A DNA stretch of 5,038 bases from an uncultured Campylobacter sp. (GCF_905371695.1 NZ_CAJPMA010000107.1:1-5038), one strand, 5' to 3'; positions 1-5,038 are shown, numbered from the stretch's first letter. Notes: a model not told the origin generated them from the letters alone. Numbers and translations: made by a program.

Positions 1-6
1 AAGGGG
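1..6 (+). promoter_or_regulatory. Ribosome binding site of the first lipoprotein gene
   Basis: AAGGGG lies five bases before the ATG at 12 and fits a Shine-Dalgarno site. It supports that ATG as the start. The promoter would lie upstream of the window, so the first gene may belong to an operon that began earlier. Confidence 0.6.
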
Positions 7-11
7 TAAAA

Positions 12-731
12 ATGCTAAAATTTAAATCGCTAATTATCGCCGCTTTCGCGCTTTTGGCCTTCGCCGGCTGCGCGGGCAAGACCTGCGACGCGTGTTACGG
101 CATAAACGGCGAGCGCTCGGATATCGGCGGCGCGGACGCGTTTTATTTTAACGAAGTGATGACGGTGCAGTCTGACTGCTCGCTATGCAGCGGCAGAGGT
201 GGGACGCTAAAAATCAACGGCACGACCTATAAAAGCGACGTAGCGATACAATGCTGCCTAGAAAAAAACATGATCGACACTAATATCGGTCTTAAAAAAG
301 TCTACATTCACCGCATTACCGACGACCGCCAAAGCGCCCGCTCTATCCGATACTCGCGCCGCGACGGCTCGCAAGTCGTATTTAACTCCAACCCGCGGTT
401 AGAAACGCTTTTTTATATGTTTTTAGAGCGCGAGCTACAATCGCGCGGTATCGTAGTCGTAGATACGCAAACTTCGCCGTATACGTACCGCTTAGACGTT
501 AGTTTCGGCTCGTTAAGCGGCGAATACGATCCTAAAACCGAGCAGCTAAACGGTAGACTAGAAGGCTCCGTGCGCCTTTCAAATATAAATTTTAGCCGCA
601 AGCGCAGCTTTTCTACACATCACCACGTAGAAAAGCTAGAAGCGAGCGAGTCTAAGGATTTCGACTTTTTCATAGCGCTTTTAGTCAAGCAAGCCGCGAT
701 AAAAGTCGCCGACGAAATTTCAAAAATTTAA
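12..731 (+). CDS. YajG-like outer-membrane lipoprotein with cysteine-rich N-terminal insert
   Basis: A 239-residue predicted lipoprotein. Residues 1-19 form a signal peptide (Lys-rich start, hydrophobic core) ending in a lipobox-like FAGC with Cys20 as the likely lipidated residue; Phe at -3 is slightly unusual. After Cys20 comes a Cys-rich block: C25-x2-C28, C56-x2-C59 and the pair C81-C82, six cysteines that could form periplasmic disulfides or bind a metal. From about residue 95 it follows a YajG-like pattern: a strand VYIHRITDDR (97-106), an amphipathic helix containing LERELQSRG (138-146), strands around 157-195 with LSGEYD (168-173), and a C-terminal helix (about 217-236). The next gene shows the same pattern, so the two are probably paralogues in one operon, with this gene's TAA overlapping the next ribosome binding site. 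The family role is unknown, and I recognise no specific named orthologue. Lipoprotein nature is well supported; the YajG link rests on pattern comparison only. Confidence 0.88.
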   Translation: MLKFKSLIIAAFALLAFAGCAGKTCDACYGINGERSDIGGADAFYFNEVMTVQSDCSLCSGRGGTLKINGTTYKSDVAIQCCLEKNMIDTNIGLKKVYIHRITDDRQSARSIRYSRRDGSQVVFNSNPRLETLFYMFLERELQSRGIVVVDTQTSPYTYRLDVSFGSLSGEYDPKTEQLNGRLEGSVRLSNINFSRKRSFSTHHHVEKLEASESKDFDFFIALLVKQAAIKVADEISKI

Positions 732-740
732 AGGAAAAAT

Positions 741-1295
741 ATGAAAACGTTTAAAATTTTGCTAGCTGCGATCCTTGCCGCGCTAACGGTTGGCTGCGCG
801 CCTACTCAAAGCGTCGTAACGCTAAAACCTTACGCCGCCGTCGCGACGAACGTCGTAAGCGGTAAAGAAGTCTATATCGCAAAGATCGTCGACGTGCGTA
901 AAAATCAAAGCACGATCGCTACGATCACCGATAAAAATGGCGACGTGAGCGAATACGTCGTGCTGCAAAACAATCTTGCCGAGTGGTTTAAAACCGCGCT
1001 TGAAGCCGAACTTCGCGTACGCGGCGCGAACGTAGGCGGTATGGGCGGCGTCGCGGCGGAGATCTATATCCAAGAATTCGGCGCGAATCTAAGCGGCTAC
1101 GACAAAGATAATATGAAAGGCAACCTAAAAATCGCGCTAAAAATCCAAAAAGGCGACGAAACGATAAATAAAAATATCTCGAACAGCCAAACTAAATTCG
1201 AGCTAATTCGCACTGGAAGCTCGTTTAAACCGTTTTTAGACGAGATGATAGAAGACGCGGTGAAGCGCACGGCGGCGCAAATTTTAGGCTCCTAG
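741..1295 (+). CDS. YajG family lipoprotein
   Basis: A 184-residue lipoprotein, starting at ATG 741 behind AAGGA (731-735), which overlaps the previous stop codon. Residues 1-18 are a signal peptide ending in LTVGC, with Cys19 as the acylation site. The length and order of elements match E. coli YajG (about 192 residues): a first strand VYIAKIVDVR (44-53), a helix with LEAELRVRG (87-95) corresponding to YajG LEKQMTARG, a strand segment (104-136) with LSGYD at 117-121, and a closing C-terminal helix (163-182). The YajG comparison is from memory of that sequence. It shares the same landmarks with the upstream gene but lacks the cysteine-rich block. The YajG family has no firmly established function; an envelope location is the safe statement. 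Probably co-transcribed with the upstream gene. The stop TAG is followed by a T run (1303-1308) but no convincing terminator hairpin. Confidence 0.88.
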   Translation: MKTFKILLAAILAALTVGCAPTQSVVTLKPYAAVATNVVSGKEVYIAKIVDVRKNQSTIATITDKNGDVSEYVVLQNNLAEWFKTALEAELRVRGANVGGMGGVAAEIYIQEFGANLSGYDKDNMKGNLKIALKIQKGDETINKNISNSQTKFELIRTGSSFKPFLDEMIEDAVKRTAAQILGS

Positions 1296-1296
1296 T

Positions 1297-1308
1297 GGCT
1301 TATTTTTT
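1297..1308. repeat. Left arm of a 12-bp perfect inverted repeat bounding the lipoprotein-comF spacer
   Basis: GGCTTATTTTTT begins two bases after the stop of the second lipoprotein gene. Its exact reverse complement AAAAAATAAGCC is at 1424-1435, 115 bases further on. The long gap makes a simple rho-independent terminator unlikely. It may be a long-stem fold or the ends of a small intergenic element. Confidence 0.6.
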
Positions 1309-1423
1309 AAAACGGACGGCGCAGTATTGTTGCGCTAGACTAGACGGGTTTAAAAATTTTAAGCGTAGATAGAACGCATTGTTCATAGAGCTTGAAATTT
1401 TAAAGCTAGCGACGTATAGCGCA

Positions 1424-1435
1424 AAAAAATAAGCC
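1424..1435. repeat. Right arm of the 12-bp inverted repeat before comF
   Basis: AAAAAATAAGCC is the exact reverse complement of 1297-1308. It ends 14 bases before the TTG start of the ComF-family gene, so pairing with the left arm could affect its leader. The 115 bases between the arms hold a small possible hairpin (GCGCA 1320-1324 with TGCGC 1332-1336) and several A/T-rich runs, and no gene I can support. Confidence 0.6.
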
Positions 1436-1449
1436 GCAAAAGGCGAAAT

Positions 1450-2019
1450 TTGAGATGTATCAACTGCGAGGCTTTTAGCTTTTCCGTTATTTGCCCTTCG
1501 TGTAAGCGAATTTTGCAAAATCCTCGCCTAACTCTGCGAGAAATCGGGAATTTTAAAATTTTTAGCTTCTACGGCTATGACGAAATTAAGCCCGTTATCC
1601 TCAAAAAACACTCTATGAGCGGGGTGTTTGCATACCGCGCCCTCGCAAATTTAAGCTTTAAACAATTCGCGCGCGAGTTTGAATTTAGCGCCGAAGCAAG
1701 CCTGGTGCCGGTTGACGATAAAATTACTAGCGGCTACTCGCATACGGCGATTTTAGCGCACGCGGCGAGAAGCGAAATTTTACGCCCGGTCTACCGCTGC
1801 TTACACGCCTCTTCAAACGTTAACTATTCGGGAAAAGATTTAAATTTTAGGCTCGCTAATCCGCGAAATTTTAAAATTTTAAAGCGCCCGCCGTATCCCG
1901 TTATTTTAATCGACGACGTCGTAACTACCGCGACTACGCTGCTTGAAGCGAAAACCGCGCTTGAAAAAGCAGACGTCGAAGTGCTTTTCGCGCTGACGCT
2001 TGCGGATGCGAGATACTAA
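1450..2019 (+). CDS. comF: ComF family phosphoribosyltransferase-like protein (DNA uptake)
   Basis: A 189-residue cytoplasmic protein with the ComF layout. Residues C3-x2-C6 and C15-x2-C18 form the N-terminal zinc finger. A middle segment VPVDDKITSGYSHTAIL (about 87-103) matches the ComF VP...R/S-G-x-x-Q/H block. A C-terminal type I phosphoribosyltransferase PRPP loop, LIDDVVTTATTL, covers about 153-164 with D155 and D156. The family loop usually reads DDV-x-TTG; here Gly is replaced by A161. ComF proteins are needed for natural transformation in several bacteria, acting after DNA entry, though the reaction is not settled. The start is TTG: no ATG or GTG lies in frame between the upstream stop at 1417-1419 and the zinc finger, and AAAGG (1438-1442) sits before it. 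The last ten codons before Tyr189 (L179-R188) are copied at 4149-4177, so the present C-terminus may be a rebuilt one. Family call is secure; start and exact role less so. Confidence 0.9.
   Translation: MRCINCEAFSFSVICPSCKRILQNPRLTLREIGNFKIFSFYGYDEIKPVILKKHSMSGVFAYRALANLSFKQFAREFEFSAEASLVPVDDKITSGYSHTAILAHAARSEILRPVYRCLHASSNVNYSGKDLNFRLANPRNFKILKRPPYPVILIDDVVTTATTLLEAKTALEKADVEVLFALTLADARY
1984..2012 (+). repeat. Direct repeat, left copy (3' end of comF)
   Basis: These 29 bases encode comF L179 to R188 and match 4149-4177 at 28 of 29 positions; the only difference is C1991 versus T4156 (Ala181 to Val in the comF frame). Identity stops abruptly on both sides. Together the copies bracket the two-gene cassette, as in an attachment-site or target-site duplication. 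Confidence 0.92.
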
Positions 2020-2029
2020 AAATCCAAAA

Positions 2030-2035
2030 AAGGAG
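2030..2035 (+). promoter_or_regulatory. Ribosome binding site of the DUF4910 pseudogene
   Basis: AAGGAG lies five bases before ATG 2041 and eleven before a second in-frame ATG at 2047. Either could be the start; the spacing to 2041 is slightly short and that to 2047 slightly long. The site is intact although the gene is broken. Confidence 0.65.
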
Positions 2036-2040
2036 AAAAA

Positions 2041-3409
2041 ATGACGATGCACGAACTTGCAACAAAGTTGTTTAAAATACCCCGCTCCATAACAGGCGAG
2101 GGCTTTCGCAAAAGTTTAAACATAATAAAAAGCTCGAAAGCTCTGCTTCGCAAAATAAGGAAGACGGCAAACCTGCGATTTCAAGTAATTTAAAAATTTA
2201 CTCCGTAAAAAGCGGCGCAAAATGCTTTGACTGGATCGTTCCGCCGGAATGGATCGTTAAAGATGCGTGTATCATAACGCCTAGCGGTCGAAAGATATGC
2301 GAATTTGACAAAAATAATCTGCATTTATTAAATTATTCCGCGCCTTTTCATGCTAAAATAGGCCTTAATGAGCTACAAGGGCACTTATATTCGCTACCGC
2401 GCCTTCCGCGCGCTATCCCCCGTACGCGACTAGCTACTACGAGAGACGCTGGGGATTTTGCATTAGCCAAAACGAGCGCGATGCCTTAGAGGATGGTATT
2501 TACGAAGTTTTTATAGATACCGCGTTTAAAGAGGACGGCGAGCTAAATTACGGCGAGATTTTTATCCCCGCGACTAGTGACGAGCCAAGCGAAAATTTAA
2601 GCTCCGACGAGATAAAACCGGAACAAAAAAGCAAGGGCGAGATTTTATTTTCCACCTATCTTTGTCATCCGCAAATGGCAAATAACGAATTAAGCGGTCC
2701 TGCGGTCTGAACGCAGCTTGTTAAATTTATCCGCACGCTTCCACAACGCCGCTACGACTACCGATTTATCGTCGTACCGGAAACTATCGGCTCTATCGCT
2801 TACGTCAGCCGAAATTTTGATTATTTAAAATCAAACGTCAAGGCTTGCTTCGTACTTAGTTGCCTCGGAGACGAACGCGCTTACAGCGTAGTTTTAAGCC
2901 CTAGCGAAAATAGCCTAAGCGACCGCGCCGCGTTACATACGCTTAAATTTCTTGCAAAAGAGCCTAAAATTTACTCGTTTTTGTACCGCGGAAGCGACGA
3001 GAGGCAGTTTAACACGCCGGCTCTAAATTTAGGCGCAGTAGCTATTTGCCGCTCAAAATTCGGCGAATACGAAGAGTATCACACTAGTCTAGACGATTTA
3101 AATTTCGTCACGCAAAAAGGACTTGAAGGGGGATTTGAATACGCTAAAAATATTGTTTTAAATTTGGAAGCGAATACGGTTTATAAACCCAATTTTGTCT
3201 GCGAGCCGAATTTGGGGCGACGCGGACTAATAGCCACGATAAATGCCGGCGCCTACCCGCAAGAAATGATGAACGTAAGAAATTTTCTCGCGTACTGCGA
3301 CGGCAAAAGAGACGCGTTGCAAATCGCCGAAATTTTAGGCGTCGAGTTGAGAAAACTAAAAGAGACGATAGAAAAATGCGTCGAATTTGAACTAACAAAG
3401 GAAGACTAA
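2041..3409 (+). pseudogene. DUF2172/DUF4910 aminopeptidase-like protein, broken by two frameshifts and a stop
   Basis: Remnant of a protein of the DUF2172/DUF4910 family (M28-like aminopeptidase fold with C-terminal winged helix), found in surface-glycan loci; C. jejuni Cj1295 belongs to it. Three lesions are visible. The frame slips in an A5 run (2127-2131), where a sixth A would give the expected NIIKKLE. It slips again in a C5 run (2417-2421), where C3 would give AIPYATSYY. A TGA interrupts it at 2708-2710. Undoing both slips gives exactly 455 codons, near the family's usual 430. Recognisable segments follow in order: PRSITGEG (14-21), FDWIVPPEW (about 63-71), YERRWGFC, STYLCHPQMANNELSGP (metal-site His209), VPETIGSI (Glu247), LGDERAYS (Asp277), YRGSDERQF, EYEEYHTSLDD (His347), and a winged helix from about 410. 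All likely metal ligands are still there, so decay seems recent, or the sequence has base-calling errors. As written, translation ends after about 50 residues. The stop TAA overlaps the next ATG. Confidence 0.9.
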
Positions 3410-4161
3410 TGAGCGATTTAATAGATAAATTTGAACTTAAAAGCGGCGATTTCGTCGTAGTAACTGGAAATTTTAATAGATTTATTTTTAAGCGAAAACG
3501 TGAAGATAAAAAATACGACGCAAACGTTCTTATCGATGAAATAATCCTAAAAATAGGCCGGAGCGGGACGCTTGCTTTTCAGACTTTTTCTTGGGATTTT
3601 TGCCACGGATTAGGTTTTAGCGTAAAAGACACGAAGTCAAAAACTGGCGCTTTGGGAAATTTGGCGTTAAAAAGGGAAGATTTTACGCGTACGGCACATC
3701 CGATTTACTCATTTGCGGTTTGGGGAAGATATAAAAATGAGCTTGCGAATTTAAATAACGTAAGCAGCTTTGCGGACGACTCGCCTTTCGGTTTTATGCG
3801 CCGCCTAAAAGCAAAGATGATAATCGTAAATTTAGAGCTTGACCACTCTTTTACTTTCGTGCATCACGCCGAGCAAATTTGCGGTATAGATTATAGATTC
3901 GAAAAGGATTTTAACGGCGTTTACGTAGACAAAAACGGCGAGAAAAGCAATAAAACATATTCGATGTTTGTTAGAAAGGACGGCGTTATAACCGATTTAA
4001 AACCACTTGAAATGCTGTTTTTAAAATCAAAAGCTATGAAAATAAACGAAACGGGCGAGGACGAGATAAAAATAATAAATTTAAGTCGCGCATATGAAAT
4101 AACCGTCGACGATATCAAAAACAACGGCGCAAGAAGTTTGCATAAGCTCTTTTCGTGCTGA
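3409..4161 (+). CDS. AAC(3)-family N-acetyltransferase, probably glycan-modifying
   Basis: A 250-residue protein of the AAC(3)/Antibiotic_NAT family, which uses acetyl-CoA to acetylate amino groups. Visible landmarks are SKTGALGN (77-84), RTAHPIYS (94-101, with the conserved His97-Pro98), DSPFG (124-128), and TFVHHAEQ (149-156) holding the conserved Thr, His and Glu of the active-site region. The ATG overlaps the stop of the preceding gene (TAATG), with AAAGGAAG upstream, so it was built to be translated together with the DUF4910 gene. Premature stops in that gene may lower its expression. In C. jejuni, family members sit next to Cj1295 in the flagellin-glycan region, so a sugar amine is a likelier substrate than an aminoglycoside; this is inference. 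The last three codons and the TGA lie in the duplicated comF tail, read in a different frame, so the native C-terminus (after about L247) may have been lost. Family call strong; substrate unknown. Confidence 0.88.
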   Translation: MSDLIDKFELKSGDFVVVTGNFNRFIFKRKREDKKYDANVLIDEIILKIGRSGTLAFQTFSWDFCHGLGFSVKDTKSKTGALGNLALKREDFTRTAHPIYSFAVWGRYKNELANLNNVSSFADDSPFGFMRRLKAKMIIVNLELDHSFTFVHHAEQICGIDYRFEKDFNGVYVDKNGEKSNKTYSMFVRKDGVITDLKPLEMLFLKSKAMKINETGEDEIKIINLSRAYEITVDDIKNNGARSLHKLFSC

Positions 4162-4177
4162 CGCTTGCGGATGCGAG
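4149..4177 (+). repeat. Direct repeat, right copy (displaced comF 3' end)
   Basis: It matches 1984-2012 at 28 of 29 bases. In the comF frame it reads LFVLTLADAR and would continue with 12 more residues to a TAA at 4215-4217. In the acetyltransferase frame the same bases supply the final residues and the TGA stop (4159-4161). It lies at the far boundary of the cassette and looks like the tail of comF left behind by an insertion. A weak 5-bp hairpin with one G-U pair (CTTGC/GCGAG) can form in both copies. Confidence 0.9.
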
Positions 4178-4186
4178 GTGTTTAAG

Positions 4187-4220
4187 TATAATTCATATTT
4201 TATTTTATTTGTTGTAAAAT
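4187..4220 (+). promoter_or_regulatory. Candidate sigma-70 promoter region of the dCache receptor gene
   Basis: A very AT-rich stretch with periodic T runs contains two -10-like hexamers: TATAAT at 4187-4192 and TAAAAT at 4215-4220. Campylobacter vegetative promoters typically have a strong -10 behind periodic T-rich DNA and a poor -35, which fits the second hexamer best and would give a leader of roughly 30 bases. I see no sigma-28 (GCCGATAA-type) or sigma-54 (GG-N10-GC) signature. If the right comF tail is the native one, this promoter overlaps the original comF 3' end. Confidence 0.45.
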
Positions 4221-4240
4221 TACGGCTCTAATTTTAACGT

Positions 4241-4247
4241 AAGGAGG
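4241..4247 (+). promoter_or_regulatory. Strong ribosome binding site deciding a GTG start
   Basis: AAGGAGG, followed by more G, lies nine bases before GTG 4257. It is the best Shine-Dalgarno match in the window and supports this non-ATG start, which gives a protein beginning directly with a short basic segment and a membrane helix. Confidence 0.75.
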
Positions 4248-4256
4248 GGGATAAAA

Positions 4257-5038
4257 GTGAGATCGATTACAAATAAAATAGCGCTCGTTTTAATCGTAGC
4301 ATTGTTCGTATCGTTTTCGGCAATCTCGGCGGTGAGTTATTTTACTGCACAAGATAAGGTGGTGGAACTGGTCAGTCAAAACCAAGAGCAAATTTTAAAC
4401 GACGTTAAGCGCTTCATAAATGCCTTTTTTAAGTCTAATGAAGAAAAGGCGATTAGCTTACGCAAAGATATTGAGGCCGTAGATTCGAGCGAGATTATGC
4501 AGACGATACAAACCGCAAAAGAACACGGCGGAGCTAACGTTAGCATTGCGCTTTACGTAGACGCGACGGGTTGGATAAACTTCTCCGACGGTACCACGAA
4601 GTCGAATTTCGATTTTAGGACGCGCGAATGGTTTAAAAGAGCCATGAGCGAGAGTGGGGCAGTATTTACCGAGCCCTATGTTTCTGCGGTTACTGGCGAG
4701 TTGGTCGTACCTTTCGTAGCAGGAGTGCGACGCGAGGGTAAGGCCGTGGGCGTAACCGGAGTAAACGTTAGCGTAAATACGCTTCAAAAAGAAATTTTAG
4801 AAATGGGTAAAACAAAATACGGCTACGTTTACGTTATTAACAAAGACGGCGTCGTACTCGTGCACAGCAATCACGAATTTATCGGTAAAGCGACTGATTT
4901 CGGAAAGACCGTGGCTAGCAAATTCGCAAGTAAGGACTTCGATAAAAACGGGTTAATTCCGTATGTTAACCCAAGAGGCGAAAACGTAAACGCAAAAGCG
5001 ATCGTGATTAATGATCAAGGTTGGCTAGCCGTAGCGGC
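4257..5038 (+). CDS. dCache-domain sensor, probable methyl-accepting chemotaxis protein (3' end outside window)
   Basis: The first 260 codons of a membrane receptor, open to the window end with no stop. Residues 2-7 are polar and basic, and about 8-29 form the first transmembrane helix (IALVLIVALFVSFSAISAVS). A periplasmic double-Cache domain follows: a long helix (about 33-70), then the membrane-distal Cache with RTREWFKRA (121-129), EPYVSAVTGE (139-148) and GVTGVNVSVNTL (165-176). A second Cache begins around KYGYVYVINKDG and continues with V-L-V-H-S. In Campylobacter most proteins of this layout are chemoreceptors with a C-terminal signalling domain, but that part is outside the window; a histidine kinase or diguanylate cyclase is possible. 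The pocket Arg123 and Trp125 are present, while the two aspartates of the amino-acid-binding motif are Ser143 and Asn170. It has its own promoter-like region and GTG start, and seems unrelated to the upstream cassette. Confidence 0.85.
   Translation, partial: MRSITNKIALVLIVALFVSFSAISAVSYFTAQDKVVELVSQNQEQILNDVKRFINAFFKSNEEKAISLRKDIEAVDSSEIMQTIQTAKEHGGANVSIALYVDATGWINFSDGTTKSNFDFRTREWFKRAMSESGAVFTEPYVSAVTGELVVPFVAGVRREGKAVGVTGVNVSVNTLQKEILEMGKTKYGYVYVINKDGVVLVHSNHEFIGKATDFGKTVASKFASKDFDKNGLIPYVNPRGENVNAKAIVINDQGWLAVA

Larger units (their letters stand above)
2013..4148 (+). other. Putative inserted two-gene cassette (DUF4910 pseudogene plus AAC(3)-family gene)
   Basis: The segment between the two comF-tail repeats carries exactly two genes: a broken DUF2172/DUF4910 gene and an AAC(3)-family acetyltransferase gene. 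It separates comF from a duplicated comF tail that lies just before the next gene. Parts of it are visibly poorer in GC than the flanks: 18 of 60 bases at 3481-3540 and 17 of 60 at 4021-4080, against 31 of 60 at 121-180, 38 of 60 at 1021-1080 and 32 of 60 at 4621-4680. These are hand counts of single lines. No recombinase gene or terminal inverted repeats are seen, so it may be a passive insertion taken up by transformation, or the remnant of a larger element. That it was inserted is inferred, not shown. Confidence 0.55.

Noticed and set aside
413..601. Minus-strand frames inside the lipoprotein genes (413-601 and 822-1073)
   Set aside because: Both are antisense shadows of well-supported coding sequences.
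1137..1153. CTAAAAATCCAAAAA shared between 1137-1151 and 2016-2030
   Set aside because: Low-complexity A-rich sequence that readily arises by chance in Lys-rich codons and leaders. It lacks the sharp, complex identity of the comF-tail repeat.
1303..1308. Rho-independent terminator after the second lipoprotein gene
   Set aside because: There is a T run, but no stable GC-rich stem directly before it.
1300..1518. Open frame of 72 codons on the minus strand across the comF spacer and start
   Set aside because: It overlaps the zinc-finger coding part of comF, has no visible ribosome binding site, and shows no recognisable domain. The inverted repeat and spacer explain the region better.
2981..3409. 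A separate 142-codon gene starting at TTG
   Set aside because: It is the intact 3' part of the broken DUF4910 gene. The TTG is an internal Leu codon in the conserved segment before RGSDERQF, and the frame continues upstream to the TGA at 2708.
2013..4148. Insertion sequence, phage or CRISPR array
   Set aside because: No transposase, integrase, terminal inverted repeats or regularly spaced repeats are present. Only one direct-repeat pair is seen.
3409..4161. Aminoglycoside resistance gene
   Set aside because: The family match is real, but the sequence looks unlike the clinical AAC(3) enzymes, and the DUF4910 partner points to glycan chemistry. Resistance is not supported.
4458..4787. Open frame of 109 codons on the minus strand
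   Set aside because: It lies wholly inside the dCache receptor coding region and mirrors its codons; there is no start context and no domain.

Overview
The window looks like chromosomal DNA from a Campylobacter, probably one of the higher-GC species such as the C. showae/rectus/curvus group. Supporting signs are the many AAATTTTAAAATTT-type runs, the Lys/Phe/Ile-rich codon clusters, compact same-strand genes, AAGGA-type ribosome binding sites, and a gene pair known from Campylobacter flagellin-glycosylation loci. The species is an inference; the genus is fairly safe. All genes are on the + strand.

Left part (1-1295): two adjacent lipoprotein genes, 9 bases apart, probably one operon. They share a C-terminal domain pattern with each other and with the YajG lipoprotein family, so they are probably tandem paralogues. 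The first carries an extra cysteine-rich N-terminal block. A 154-base spacer follows, bounded by a perfect 12-bp inverted repeat. Next is a ComF-family phosphoribosyltransferase with an N-terminal four-cysteine zinc finger and a TTG start (1450-2019).

Middle part (2013-4148): a two-gene cassette. The first gene is a DUF2172/DUF4910 (M28-like aminopeptidase fold) protein broken by two frameshifts and a stop codon (2041-3409). The second is an AAC(3)-family N-acetyltransferase with an open frame, overlapping it by one base (3409-4161). The same two families sit side by side in the flagellin-modification locus of C. jejuni (Cj1295 to Cj1297), so a glycan-modification role is more likely than antibiotic resistance.

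The most notable observation is that the last ten sense codons of comF before its terminal Tyr (1984-2012) recur at 4149-4177 with one mismatch in 29 bases, exactly at the far edge of the cassette. The acetyltransferase stop codon is read out of frame from this second copy. The layout resembles an insertion into the 3' end of comF that rebuilt the comF tail on one side and left a displaced tail on the other. No integrase, transposase or terminal inverted repeat is present.

Right part (4178-5038): an AT-rich promoter-like stretch, a strong AAGGAGG site, and the first 260 codons of a membrane-anchored dCache sensor protein, most likely a methyl-accepting chemotaxis protein, cut by the window end. 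Its predicted ligand pocket keeps the Arg/Trp of the amino-acid-binding motif but lacks both aspartates.
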